Positions 12,580 through 23,867 of a DNA stretch of 64,000 nt are shown piece after piece. The notes beneath the pieces are model-generated. The model was not told the DNA's origin. It made no database searches and saw only the letters and a list, made by a program, of their open reading frames with translations. The stretch is from Palaemon carinicauda. Taxonomy: Eukaryota > Arthropoda > Malacostraca > Decapoda > Palaemonidae. Every line of letters begins with the position of its first letter. Within the stretch, counting starts at the first letter, position 1. The stretch is from positions 117,484,497 to 117,548,496 of the forward strand of contig NC_090739.1 of NCBI RefSeq assembly GCF_036898095.1, read 5' to 3'. The position numbers were made by a program, and so were the translations under genes.

Positions 12580-13949
12580 TCATCCCTCTCCTCTGCCTGT
12601 GGACCCTTGAAGTATGTCTTGGTTGAGGATTGGGTGCTCAGGAGGGACCTGGAGGGGGAGAAGAAAGTTCAATAAATACAGTTCTGGTTGGAGGAGGGTG
12701 TAGTTGAGGAAGGGTGTAGATAGTAGGGGGAGAGATGTGATTGGTAGGAGGAGGGTTTGTTCGACGTGACTGCCGTGGGTTGGAATTGTAATGTCTATCA
12801 CTTCCCTGAAGATCAGTGATCCACTGGAGTCTGGCTGGATATCTCTTCTTCCCTGCATGGAGGGAGCCTGGGCAGTTAAGGCATCTGGCCTAGGTCGGTT
12901 CTCTGGCATCGAATTTAGAGTGGCAGGCACTGGTGGGATGTCGTATGCTGCTGCACACTGCACAAACCTCCTGGATTGTACAACGGCTCTTGTGGTGGCC
13001 AAACTTCTGGCACCTGAAGTATCAAAGAGATTCAGGGAAGTACTCCTCCGGGGCAAAGGTTCCCCAGTTGCCAAAGCAGATCCTTTGAGGTTGTTGCCCT
13101 TGAAGACAGACACTAGCTTGTGAGATGACTCTCTTGTTTTCCCTGCACATCTCTTGGCCGAGAAAGTGGGTGGGTGGTTCAGAACAGGTTCGAGAGATAG
13201 GTTCAGGTCGTAGCAGATGAAGATAGTCGTGGTTTTCTCAGAAGTTTAAAGGCCGCTCATGAATGGCAGAGGCAAGGGACAGTGATATTGCCCTTTCAAG
13301 CAGGACAACGCCCTAGAGACTGACCATATATACATATGATCAGCGACCAAGCCCTCTCTCCATCCAAGCTAGGACCAAGGAGGCCAAGGCAATGGCTGTT
13401 GATGACTCAGCAGATAGACCTACAGTATAGGCTCCTCCAAACCCTCCATCCTAAGGTCACAAGGACGGTGAAGTTGCAGCAACCAAATGAACTTACTGGT
13501 TTGAGCGGGACTCGAACCCCAGTCTGGCAATCACCAAGCAAGGACGCTAACACCAGGCCATCACAACCCTAAAGGAACTGGACACTGTCTTGCTGCCCAA
13601 GAAAGTCGAAAGATTCCTTGTCCAAGGGAGCAATGATGAGGTCTCCTCAGAGATTTGATTGGATGCTCATCTTCAGGTAAGGGTTCTACTTCGCCATAAC
13701 AGCGTAGGAGATCGTGTTTTCCCTTTGAATCAGTTTAAAGGACTGCTGATGAGCTCAAGTGAGGGTAGCAGATCGCTGGTCGGTCTCTGGAAAAGGTGGG
13801 GTGTCTTCATTTTCTTCCTGACTTCGGTCCATTCCTTGCTAGAGTCCATTTCCCTGTTGTTTTCTTCTTCAGTAATGTTCTTGTTGTTGTCGTTGTCGTT
13901 TTTCGTGGGCTTAGGTGTATCCTGGGTCGATTTCATAGGTAATGGGTAG
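12580..13949 (-). pseudogene. LINE ORF1 (gag-like, CCHC zinc knuckles), frameshifted and split by a SINE
   Basis: ORF1 proteins of many LINE clades bind the element RNA and carry CCHC zinc knuckles. On the minus strand, 13936-13730 gives an acidic and basic segment ending in SSKEWTEVRKK and then a stop. A further piece follows in another frame (GDLIIAPLDKESFDFL). A SINE interrupts at 13570-13244. After it the frame reads SLEPVLNHPPTFSAKR, shifts, then continues FGNWGTFAPEEYFPESL, a TGA, and the knuckles: YFRCQKFGHHKSRC (13021-12980), CAVCSSIRHPTSAC and CLNCPGSLHAGKKR. The first knuckle has Tyr where Cys is expected. The longest open frame here (12580-13113, 177 codons) is only partly real: about its first 20 codons belong to ORF1 and the rest is out of frame with the knuckles. 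The order of features fits a CR1, Jockey or Daphne-like element. The copy is dead. Confidence 0.75.
13244..13570 (-). mobile_element. tRNA-derived SINE, family 1, full-length copy
   Basis: Read on the minus strand it starts AGGGTTGTGATGGCCTGGTG (pol III A-box-like) and has a B-box-like GGTTCGAGTCC at about 13508-13519. It then runs through a shared body to a tail at GCGGCCTTTAAACT. Two other copies in this window (41148-41475 and 44969-45231, both plus) align along the whole length. It sits inside the LINE ORF1 remnant and so inserted after it. Confidence 0.88.
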
Positions 13950-16440
13950 TTAAACAGTCGAGTGTCTGTAGGTGGGGAAACATTTAATTAGGCTACACAT
14001 ATGAAAAATTTGCCTCAGAGCATTTCATGTAAGGGAAATTTTATTATTCTTTCTGTTCTATTCATGTTTAAATATCCCTTATGTTTTCAAAAGGATTCAT
14101 AAGCAAAAGACTTATTTTGAGATGTTCAGTCATCACGCTAATTAGTCAGCAAACCATTGATAGTTGGTATTTAAAGATAACTGTCCATTATTAACGCTTA
14201 AATTCAAATAAAAAACGGTTTCCAAAACTATGTGGTTCAAAGAAGCTGGTCTCAGTATATCAACTCCTAAATGGTATAAAATTACAATTGGCTGTTTTTA
14301 CCTTTTGAATACTATACTTGCTACTTTATAAAAAGATGAAGTTTACAATCGTTTCCAGCTTCATGCGTGGCACCTTGAGAAAAAACAAAAGTAATATCAT
14401 AATGCAGGGATAGTTAGCGAGATTGAATACCCTTCGCTTTATTTCAATGTCTCCCTTTTCATTCATAAAATTAATGGATATTGTGACATATTTTTGCATT
14501 ACTGTCGTGCTGAAACTTTGTACTGCAATGTTTGCTCTGTTAATCGGTCTATGACCTTCGAGGGACACTGCCGTCAATGCACCTCATGCAGTGCTCTAAA
14601 GGTATGAGTTAAGGAATTTAACTGTCTCCTTGTGGCCCCTACCTTCGTTCCAATGGCCTTTCTTGCAACCCTCTGTTCAACATCTATCAACTTTTACTAA
14701 TTTATTTATCTGAGAGGATTTCCGCTAGTTTCATTTTGGGACTGAATGGCCTCCTTGTCCTAGCAACGTACCATATGACCTCTATCAGTATATCATACTG
14801 TTACAGTACTCACTTTATGTAACTGATGGAGGTGATTAATGGAAAAAAATATTGATCAAGTAGACATTAAAAGAATGACTGTAAACTCCTTGTCGACCAA
14901 CTCACATTTTGGGCTGTGTCATGAAACGATTAGTTAACAACTCATCAATAGCAATGACTAGCCAAGGTCTGAGAGTACCAGTTTAATTAAAATCTATTTG
15001 CTACTATCCTTCAGAAATTAAAACTTGGTGATTTTGGATCCGAGTACTAAAACATTGAGTTCATTGAAACTTTTTCAGATAGCTAAAATATTTGAGAAGA
15101 TTTTAATGTTCTCCATCTACTGTAATATACCAGAAAAATGTAATTATACTTATAATCTTTTCACCTATATAATTGTTAGAATTTAAGCTTATTCACTTCT
15201 TATTAATTCAAATGCAATATTACCAATGCAAGGACGATACTGATAACCTTATGAAGAATAGTATTCATAAAACCATTGTTCAAAGAATAGCGTTGATATG
15301 AAATTACCAATCAAATATTACGCTTGGCTGCTACTATAATTTTGGATGATTTTCTAAGCTGAACTGTCTTATTCATGTTTTCTTTCACGAACTCTGGCTA
15401 CTAGTACTGTTCTTCATTAAGATGTTTTTGTTAAGTACATAACAGCGTGGTCAAGGTTAAGGTTTAAAAATGTCAGTTATCTTGATTTCTAAAGATGAAG
15501 TTGAACATGCCAGTTACTCTAATGGATATTCCTAAAATGTGGCTATGCGTCAAATTAATTATCAAGTCATGATATGACGGGAAGTTGAAGAACATTTGGA
15601 GTAAAGATATTTTACTTTTCTTTCAGGCGCGTTTATTTGCCTGCACATTTGAAAACCTTGTAGTGGGCAACCCAATTCCACTAATATGGGAAGGAGATGG
15701 AAGCTAAGGAAATGCTGGTGGCACAAGATTAAATTATTCATATGTAAATCAAAGCGGATAACAAGGATGGAGGCTGTAATATTTAACTGACATCAGTTTA
15801 AAGATAAGTTAAAATTTTCATAATTTTTCTTTTTTTAGAGGTTCACACCTCAGGTTACAGAGTAGGCTATCTGGTGTGGAATATAATGCTAAGCATATAC
15901 TATTTGAAAAAGTGCAGTAACGCAGATAATTTTTTAAAAGTGAAATTGTTCTCAAATTATTTCTTAGAGAGATGGTCATAGATTTTGTTATTACTATATT
16001 AGGTTTATGACTGTATACTATCGGGTCATTTTAAATATACAAATATTTATCAAAAGGTATATTCTCAAAAATTCTTAACAGTGAAGCATTAGCTAATGTA
16101 AGATTCGATAGTGTACTTCCATGGGTCATAGATTATAAACATGAGGCCTTGGGGTCATAGAATGCCATATTTCTTAAACCTGTAGTATCCTACTTGTCGT
16201 ATAATTAATTATTGAAATATTTCATTGAAATTCATAGTATTTATTTTATCAGAAAATAGTAAGACAGATTATTTCTTAAGTTTAGTACTACTCCTCATAC
16301 ACCCTAAAGTTATTCATAAACCTATTTCACCCTAGATCCCTTGTTTGATGTTTGAGGAAAGTTCAGCTGCTTGATTACTATAACAGGGTATATTTGATTG
16401 ACATTTCAATATTACTTTCATTGTTAAAGTATACCATCTC
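13950..16440. other. Unassigned AT-rich stretch
   Basis: About 2.5 kb with one SINE-like copy (14570-14790, listed separately). An 83-codon minus-strand frame at 14326-14577 is not recognised. A TC-rich run near 15825-15838 precedes an AG, but no exon could be supported. Nothing else was seen. Confidence 0.5.
14570..14790 (+). mobile_element. SINE-like repeat, family 2, diverged copy
   Basis: Contains GCACCTCATGCAGTGC, then a pyrimidine-rich body with GGCCCCTACCTTCGTTCC, and GGGACTGAATGGCCT near the end. The same order of blocks occurs at 28912-29190 and 32335-32640. I associate this consensus with a common decapod repeat. Divergence is high, so the boundaries are approximate. Confidence 0.6.
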
Positions 16441-16470
16441 TGTCAGTAGACCTAGACTTCCAGGTTCAAT

Positions 16471-16602
16471 GGAACTAATGAATTAATGATTGAAACAAAA
16501 CCCTCAAGATTAAAATTTTCTTCTAAAATACCTAGAACATCATCAACATATTGATACCACACATCTTGAGGGTTTTGTTTCAATCATTAATTCATTAGTA
16601 CC
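16471..16602. repeat. 40-bp inverted repeat at the 5' end of a Penelope-like fragment
   Basis: 16471-16510 is the reverse complement of 16563-16602 with one mismatch, separated by 52 bases. The spacer plus left arm, read on the minus strand, encodes the RT active-site segment QYVDDVLGILEENFNLEG; the right arm, read on the plus strand, re-enters the same protein at LEGFVSII. This is a 5' inversion in which about 85 bp of RT is flipped relative to the rest of the element. Confidence 0.9.
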
Positions 16603-17320
16603 ATCAATAAAATTCACTATAGAAAATGAAGAAGAAAACCGTATCCCATTTTTAGACGTTTTAATAGTTAGAGAAACAGATAAATTTAAGTTTTCCATAT
16701 CTAGAAAGCCTACAAATAATTTTTCATATATACATTTTTACTCCAGTTACTCTAAAAATATAAAGCATTCAGTTTTTTCCTCCATGTACCTTAGGGCATT
16801 GAGAATGTGTAGCCCAGATTACATTGAGGAGGAGTTCACTAAAATAGAAAAAAAAGCAACAAATCTTTGTTATCCCAAATATTTCTTAGAAAAATGTATG
16901 AGTAAGGCTAACAAAACATTTTATAGTGTCCAATTAGAGAGAAAGGAAACAATTAATAATATGCTTTGTTTGCCATTTCATGTTTGTTTTTTAGATGTTA
17001 TACCCCTTTTGAAAAAACTAGACATTGCTGTAGTGTTTAAATATAATTGTACATTAAAAAACATGTTAATTAAGAATAGTTCTGGAAATGATAATAATGT
17101 AATATATAGCATTCCTTGTTCAGAGTGTAACCTATTTTATGTTGGCCAAACATCAAAAAGTATACCAGTCAGATTAAAACAGCATCAGGTGGCCGTCTCC
17201 AGGGGTTCTCGTAATAATGTCTTGGCCTCCCACTGGTTAGGGTCAAGTCACAGAATTGGTTGGTCAAAAACGGAAAAAGTAATCCATGTAAATGACTATT
17301 TCCAAAGGAATATTGTCTAA
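16560..17320 (+). pseudogene. Penelope-like element: RT C-terminus plus GIY-YIG endonuclease
   Basis: The frame is open from about 16563, upstream of the first ATG at 16784, to the TAA at 17318. It begins LEGFVSIINSLVP and contains RIPFLDVLIV, the PFLDV block that follows the YxDD box in PLE reverse transcriptases. A linker comes next, then the endonuclease signature IPCSECNLFYVGQTSKSI with a conserved R and H just after (RLKQHQVAV). In PLEs this RT plus GIY-YIG protein nicks target DNA and primes reverse transcription there. The copy is 5' truncated: only a short inverted piece of the catalytic RT core remains (16471-16557, minus). The endonuclease portion is open and looks well preserved. 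It belongs to a different PLE lineage from the pair at 48.4-52.8 kb, judging by sequence. Confidence 0.88.
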
Positions 17321-17802
<482 letters not shown>

Positions 17803-17803
<1 letters not shown>

Positions 17804-18169
17804 TGGATAGATAGATTAAGGTATGCGGTTCATTGAAAAAAAAAATCTTACAAAAAGGTTATATGATGAAGGCACTTTATTTCAGGGTTTAATAGTTCAC
17901 CTATCAGTTGCATATACGGGTTGTACACTAGTTTTCTTTTAAAATTTTGATAGAAGAAATAAACAACCGCTCTACAGAAGGCTTAAATTCGTTCACGGTA
18001 CTGTATCTTTTCTTACAATATGAAACTGACAAAAATGCGACCTACCTTGAAGCAAATCTTGCAACTGCTTAGGAATTTTGAAGTGAAAGTTTTTTGTACA
18101 TAGAGGTTACATAAACAAATCCGTTGAATATTGAAATTTAACATTTGTAGATGTTAGATTTATTGTAAT
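17803..18169. other. Unassigned stretch
   Basis: AT-rich sequence between the (TA)n tract and the left end of DIRS-like element A. Nothing recognisable. Confidence 0.5.
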
Positions 18170-18366
18170 TTGAACATTTTTTAATATGTAACTTCCCCGG
18201 TAGTTACATATATGTAGCTTAATACCGCCGATTCGTCGCGCGCATGGCAGAAATTCAAAATTCGCGGCAATCGCCGACAGGTGGCCAGGTGATCATACCT
18301 GTGCGCCCTCTAACCAGGTACCTGGAACCATTCCCATTTGTCCTCAGAAATTCCCTGCCGTCGTTC
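18170..18366. repeat. Left terminal inverted repeat of element A
   Basis: Reverse complement of the right end (about 23868-24078), clearly diverged but continuous. Shared landmarks are the GTAGTTAC core, CCGCCGATTCG, GGCAGAAATTC, GGTGGCCAGGTGATCATACC and the CCCATTTGTCCTCAGAAATT block. Confidence 0.88.
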
Positions 18367-18767
18367 TAGCAACACGTCGGAAATTCGCTCTACTTTGTTT
18401 GGGTTTGCTTTAACTACAAATTGATGAAGTACCCATTGCTTTTTTTTTTTGGTTTATGGCTTTCGCTGATATTGGATTTTTCTTTCTTTTTCACACGAAT
18501 AAGATTTTGTTGGTCCCACTTGGGCAGTTTATTTTAACTTGATTTTCAAGATGGCTGCCTCTGTTGTTAGATTTTGTGTGAAGGGCTGGAAGACTGGCTT
18601 CCAAAAGCTGCTCTTGATCCCCACACAGTATGGAGAAATACAGAGGGCGTGTGTACTTTTCTTTTAGAATATGATCGCTATGTTCGTTAGCTTTAAAGGG
18701 ATAGGATCAGGAACTTTTCCCCCTACTGTAAAAACTAACGAACCAACTTTTTAAGACATGTTGGTGG

Positions 18768-18905
18768 AAGGAAATCATTCCGCCAGCACTATGACATCAC
18801 AAATCATGTGACGTTAATTCTACGAAGAATGACTTGAAGGAAATCATTCCGCCAGCACTATGACGTCTCAAATCATGTGACGTAAACTCTACGTAGAATG
18901 ACTTG
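18768..18905. repeat. 69-bp tandem duplication in the 5' UTR of element A
   Basis: GGAAATCATTCCGCCAGCAC recurs at a 69-bp step (18770 and 18839), with near-identical sequence between. Both units contain the half-palindromic AATCATGTGACGT. Confidence 0.92.
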
Positions 18906-19229
18906 CAAATAAGTAAATTCTTTTCTTTTTCTTGCAAGGAATGTAAAGAATATACTAACTTACAAAGCATAAGTATTTAATTTTTATAATGTAAGGGAAA
19001 TATATTATTTTTAATTAAATATTTGTCCTATTAGTATACTTTCTTTAGTTAATCATCGATCTATTATAGAGAATACACTAGCATACAGTCAATTGACGCT
19101 ACGTAGTACACATGTCGATTGTTACAGTTCCACAATACTTTGTATCGTTATTTAATATTTTGAGATTGGGAATACTAATATTAATCGTATAGCCTATTGA
19201 ATTCTCATTCTAACCCTTAGCGAAAGAGT

Positions 19230-20260
19230 AGAATCTCTCAGCGGGCAGGTCTAAATTATGGTCTGATGTGAAAGAGTTAAAAGTGCTAGTTACAGTGCCT
19301 AAATCAGGGCAGTGGAGGGTGCAGCTGCTCGGACTTGTCGTTCGCCTAGCCCTGGACCTCTTCCATGCTCCCCAACCCCTGGGAGAAGGAATGCCGACAG
19401 GCGAAGGGAGGCGAGAGGCGTTAGCCCCCGAGCAGTCGTCCCCTCGAGAGTACCTGTTGACGCTTCCCAGGACGCTCGCCCTCGCCATGGGTAAGGCGAG
19501 GTAAAAGTGTTATCTTCGCCGTCGGATGACTCAGCTCACAGATGAGGCTGACGTCTTACGTTTTTCCCTTCCTGCCAGACAAGAAGAGAGTTGCTTGTCA
19601 TGACGCTCTAGCGTCAAGATTCTAAACACCTTGACACCTAGCGTCAGCCTCGAATGTCTTGAAACCGAGCGTCGAGATCGTGAACGGCATAGTTCAGAGC
19701 ATCAAGATCGCAAACATCATAGTTCCGAGTGTCAAGATCGCGAACGTTATTGTTCCGAGCGTCTAGCGTTGGAACAATGTGACGCCAGGCGTCTTGAAAT
19801 TGGACTCCTCGTCGCCAGAAGTCAGGATAAGATCGGAGTTAGGACAGCAAGACGTGGACTTGCTGCAAGTTGCAGCGCTCATAGACGCTCCCTCGCAGCA
19901 AGCTGGACGCGTGACGGGAGATGACAAGAATCGTGACGTTCCCTTGCAACATGCTGGACGCATGCATGACGCACGCAAGCATGACGCTCCCTCGCAGCAT
20001 GCTGGACACATGCATGACGCACGCAAGCATGACGCTCCTTGCAGCATGCATGACGCACGCTAGCAGATCGAGGATTGTGATTCCCCCACTCGTTCAACAT
20101 CGGAAATCGCCAATCCTTTGGAAGAGATCTGAGAGGAGGAGACGCAAGAAACTCTTCATGAGGCGGATATATAAAGATTACTTGCGGTATTGGCAGACTT
20201 ATTTCCGAATGATTTTCAGCTGGCTGTTCCTCGGAGCCCGCCCTCGTAGTTTATGAAGGG
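19230..20260 (+). pseudogene. Element A gag-like region, broken
   Basis: This is where DIRS elements carry ORF1. No frame is open throughout. A segment near 19320-19400 (RSPSPGPLPCSPTPGRRN, with the companion frame LALDLFHAPQPLGEG) parallels element B near 55285-55355 (RPPSPGPLASSQAQGRSN; LPVLDLLQAPKPRGE). At 19660-19760 a 30-bp repeat gives three 10-residue units (DRERHSSEHQ, DRKHHSSECQ, DRERYCSERL), a highly charged stretch. From about 19945 to 20060 a 48-bp repeat built around GCATGACGCACGCAAGCATG follows. The function is inferred only from position and similarity to element B; no capsid or zinc-knuckle motif is visible. Internal tandem repeats have expanded inside it, as in element B. Confidence 0.55.
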
Positions 20261-20679
20261 TAGACCCCAGAAGTCTTTCTCCTTCAAGAAGACAGTTTTA
20301 GCCAGATCAGTGAAGAGGGCTTTTTCGACGTTGACCGACTGGATTTTGAAGAAAAAGAGGAACAGGGAAAGATAACCTTTTCCTTCCCCCAACGAGATTG
20401 GCTTCTAGATCTAGTGTGTAGTATGAGACTGGGGAGGCTCTCGGCTTAGGAGTTCCTGCCTCTTTCCAAGGGCACTTCTCCAGACTCATAGACGCCTCTC
20501 GTAGAACAGCCATGACTAAGGATAAAGTTATATGGTCCACATCAGAAAATGACCACTTGCTGAAAGGCGTCTTCAGGACAATTGAAGTCTTCAGCTTGAT
20601 GGACTGGACTCTCGGAGTCCTCACAGTGAACTCAACCTCCGGACACAAGTATCCCACTACTGGCAGCAGCTCTTCAAGA

Positions 20680-21135
20680 GCAGGGAAACCAGATGCTGTC
20701 AAAAGCAGCAATAGAAGTGGTAGAGGACCCCTCGTCAGAAGGATTTTACAACAGACTATTTCTGATACCCAAGAACTCTGGGGATTAGAGACCCGTTCTG
20801 GACGTAAGTCCACTGAACAAGTACGTGAGCAAAGTCAATTTTGCTATGGAGATATCTGCGTCAGTCCTAGCAGGCACCAGACAAGGTGACTGGATAGTGT
20901 CGATAGACCTGCAGGATGCGTATTTTCACGTCCTAATTCACCCGAACTAGAGGAAATATCTGAAATTTGTACATCACGCTACAACTTTTCAGTTCGAGCA
21001 CTTTTGTTTTGGACTAAGTACGGCCCCTTACGTTTCCACAAAAGTGGTTTCGAACGTGGCTCTCTGGTTACATCTGGAAGGGGTATGAATATCGATGTAC
21101 CTGGACGACTGGCTAATCAGAGCCAGATTGTAAGA
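20680..21135 (+). pseudogene. Element A reverse transcriptase domain
   Basis: A DIRS-type RT in a single frame interrupted by stops. Seen in order: QMLSKAAIEVVEDPSSEGFY, then FLIPKNSG, a TAG, RPVLDVSPLNKYV (fingers), DWIVSIDLQDAYFHV (motif A with the catalytic Asp, 20888-20932), a TAG after IHPN, FCFGLSTAPYVSTKV (motif B), a TGA, and YLDDWLIRA at 21098-21124 (motif C with both catalytic Asp). All catalytic residues survive, but three in-frame stops rule out a working protein. The three stops are each a single base from a plausible sense codon, fitting decay by point mutation. It synthesises cDNA from element RNA in a live copy. Neighbours: gag-like region upstream, RNase H directly downstream. 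Confidence 0.9.
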
Positions 21136-21199
21136 AAGAAAAGTGTCTGGAGGATCTACAAGTGACTACATCTATGTCCACTTCATTCCATCTGTCTAG

Positions 21200-22000
21200 T
21201 TATTGGACAAGAGACCAAGACCTAGAGACGTGGATTCCGATCCCTCTGGGAATCAGGAATCAGTTGAGTTGGTGGGACGACCCCATCAAGCTACTAGAAG
21301 GCTTCGAACTTCATCAGAAGAACCCCGACCTAGTGTTGTATTCAGACGCATCAGACGTGGGGTGGGGTGCAACACTGGAGAAGGGCGAGATCTCGGGTCT
21401 ATGGGAAGGCCATTAGAAGAAATGGCACATAAATGTGAAGGAACTGGTGGCCATTCATCTAGCGCTAATACACTTCCAGGAAGAGGTCCAAAACAAGTTA
21501 GTACAGGTCAACGCAGACGAACACCTCAGCGTTGGCCTACATCAGGAAACGGGGGCACTCGTTCGGATCCCCTTTACGAGGCAGCAAAGATCTCCTGCTG
21601 TGGGCAAAAGCGAACAATATAACTCTGATACCCGCTTCATAGAGGGAGAGAAGAATGTCAGAGCGGATCTTCTCACCAGAGGAAGACAGGTTCTCACTAC
21701 AGAATGGACCCTACATTACGAGGTGTGCAGCACGCTTTGGAATCTGTGGGGAGAACCTTCAATAGACCTCTTTGTGACGCAGAGAACAAGAGGTTACCTG
21801 TTTACTGCTCTCCAGTCCCAGACCAGGAAGCAATGGCAGTAGACACCTTCCTCATGGAGTGGGAAGGACTAGACACGTACGCCTTTCCCCCATTCAGGAT
21901 CCTAGACAGAGTCATGAAGGAGTTCAGGGAGTCGAACAATGTCCGCATGACCATGATAGCTCCGTTTTTGGCCCATGAGACCCTGGATCACAGAAGTGAT
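21200..22000 (+). pseudogene. Element A RNase H domain and linker
   Basis: DIRS RNase H follows the RT and removes RNA from the RNA:DNA hybrid. Seen: LVLYSDASDVGWGATLEKG (first catalytic Asp) around 21333-21389, a TAG after GHW-type sequence near 21414, then KELVAIHLALIHF (Glu), VQVNADEHLS (Asp), and FIEGEKNVRADLL (distal Asp) near 21640-21675. The next block, EPSIDLFVTQRTRG, passes by frameshift near 21790 into VYCSPVPDQEAMAVDTF and YAFPPFRILDRVMKEF. These are the conserved linker between RNase H and recombinase in this family. Compared with element B the order is the same. At least one stop and one frameshift separate the pieces. Confidence 0.85.
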
Positions 22001-22079
22001 GGAGTGGCTAGTAGACACCCCCAGATCGTTACCTTGTCGGAACGATCTACTCAGACAGTTACATATAGAGAGATACCAT

Positions 22080-23180
22080 CAAATTTCCTCGCTCTCATCT
22101 AACTGCCTTCCGACTATCGGAAAAACTGGCAAGAGCGAAGTGCTTTTTGAGGGAAGCTGCATGAGCAATCGCGGGAGTGGGGTGGACGTCCACAAGCAAG
22201 GTGTACCAGTAAAAGTGGGGCGTGTTCAGGGAATGGTGCAGAGTTCACAACACTTTCTCTTCCAGTACCTCTCTAACTCAACTGGCAGATTTTCTGTTAC
22301 ACTTAAGAACCCTAGAGAAACTAGCAGTATCAACCATCAAGGGATACTGCAGCATGCTAGCTTCCGGCTTCCGTCACAAAGATATTGACGTGTTGGGAGA
22401 CACGGATCTCTCGGACCCCATAAGGTCCTTTGAGACAGTCAAGAGGAAGGATACCCAACCCTCTCTTGGAATTTGGATGTAGTCCTGATGTTTTTAACAT
22501 CGAGTAGGTTTGAAACCTCTCGACAAGGCTTCGTGGAAGGATCTCACTAAGAAGACCCTATTCCTGGTTGCGTTGGCAACAGCCTAGAGGATAGGAGAAT
22601 TGCAAGCCTTTAGCAAAATGTAGGCTCTAATGGAGAGAATGCAGTCTGCTTGCTGCAACTAGGTTTTCTCCCCAAGAACGAGAATCCTTCTCAGCCATGG
22701 CCCAGATCCTTTATCATACCAGGGTTAACTCATTTAGTAGGACAGGAAAAGGAGAGAGGCCTTTGTCCAGTGAGGGCCCTAAAATTTTTATCTGCAGAGG
22801 ATCAAAAACATGAGAGGACAGACAGACAACTTCTGGTGTTCGGTAAGAATGCACTGGCGTTCCTTATCAAGGATTTAATAAGGGAAGCTCTCCAGAATTG
22901 TGGCGAGAAAAGCTTCCCATTCCTCAAAATCAAAGCACACGAAGTAAGAGCTGTGGCAACTTCGATGACTTATAGACACAACAAGTCTATGAAAGCGATT
23001 TTGGAAGCAACATTCTGGCGAAGCAAATCAATCTTCGCAGATTGTTAGCTAAATAGGTAGAGACCCAATATGAGGATTATTGTTCCCTGGGTCCGTACGT
23101 TGCCTCCGGCACCGTAGTTGGAATAGGTACTTCTGCCTCTAACCTATAACCTTGTTTATACGCTTGCCTTTTCTTGAACT
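22080..23180 (+). pseudogene. Element A tyrosine recombinase, catalytic Tyr replaced by stop
   Basis: The N-terminal core-binding part is visible at about 22280-22450 (ADFLLHLRTLEKLAVSTIKG, then YCSMLASGFRHKDID) and a frame change follows. The first catalytic Arg is in the RIGELQAFS block near 22590, preceded by a TAG. The C-terminal half is open from 22650 to 23048: CPVRALKFL, then KAHEVRAVATS (the His-x-x-Arg pair, near 22935-22970), then ILEATFWRSKSIFADC. Element B reads FASFYLKDV at the equivalent place; here the codon aligned with its Tyr is TAG (23046-23048), so the nucleophile is lost. Homology resumes after the stop as VETQYEDYCSLGPYVAS. In DIRS elements this enzyme integrates the circular DNA form. 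Confidence 0.87.
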
Positions 23181-23308
23181 TGTTCTCATAGGTTGTCTGT
23201 GAAGGTTGCTGCAACCTTCCACGACCTGGGAATCAAGTCTAAGTTAGGTTTTATGGAATGTGTTTTTAGTGTGTTAATGGGTCAGGTGGTCAGATCATTG
23301 TCTATGGC

Positions 23309-23628
23309 TATGCCAGGATAGTAAGGGTGGTGGTCTAGTCATGTTAAGGTCAAGGACCGTGGACAGCCCCACAGAAACTTTCTTCAGCCCCCTGGGTGAA
23401 TCGCTGGGTCTCTCAAGGAATGCAGGCAAATGAGGCAGGAAAACTATGAAGCCAGCGTCCTTATCAGGTATGCTAAGATAGCAAGGGTGGTGGTCTAGTC
23501 ATGTTAAGGTCGAGGACCATGTGACAGCCCCACAGAGACTTTTTACAGCCCCCTGGGTGGATCGCTGGGTCTCTCAAGGAATGCAGGTAAATGAGGCAAG
23601 AAAAATATGAAGCCAACTTCCTTATCAG
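23309..23628. repeat. 160-bp tandem duplication in the 3' region of element A
   Basis: Two units starting TATGCCAGGATAGTAAGGG (23309) and TATGCTAAGATAGCAAGGG (23469), 160 bp apart and about equally long, each ending with CTTATCAGGTA. They lie between the recombinase and the internal complementary region. Confidence 0.93.
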
Positions 23629-23734
23629 GTAGGAATCAGATTATTGGTACAGCTAATTTGTAGCGATTAATAATTCTACGAATTCCCGACGGTGTTGCGG
23701 TTTTCTAACCCACCACCAATGGTGTCAATCAGCT

Positions 23735-23840
23735 ATATACAGCATATGTAACTACCAGGGAAGTTACATATTTGAAAATGGTATTTTCATTTCAAAATAG
23801 ATTTTTAAATATACTTACCTGGTAGTTACATATATAAAAG
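23735..23840. repeat. Element A internal complementary region
   Basis: The left half (GTAACTACCAGGGAAGTTAC) is complementary to the left terminus and the right half (AATATACTTACCTGGTAGTT) to the right terminus, with the two joined back to back. This is the internal complementary region that defines DIRS elements. It is thought to template completion of the ends. Confidence 0.85.
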
Positions 23841-23867
23841 GTCCCTCCCTCCTCCCCTCTGAAAACA

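Noticed and set aside
12580..13113. 177-codon antisense protein
   Set aside because: Only its start is in the LINE ORF1 frame; the zinc-knuckle homology lies in the neighbouring frame.
12791..13123. 110-codon plus-strand frame
   Set aside because: It is the complement of the LINE ORF1 remnant and has no similarity of its own.
20307..20813. 168-codon antisense protein
   Set aside because: Lies opposite the start of element A's RT, whose motifs read clearly on the plus strand.
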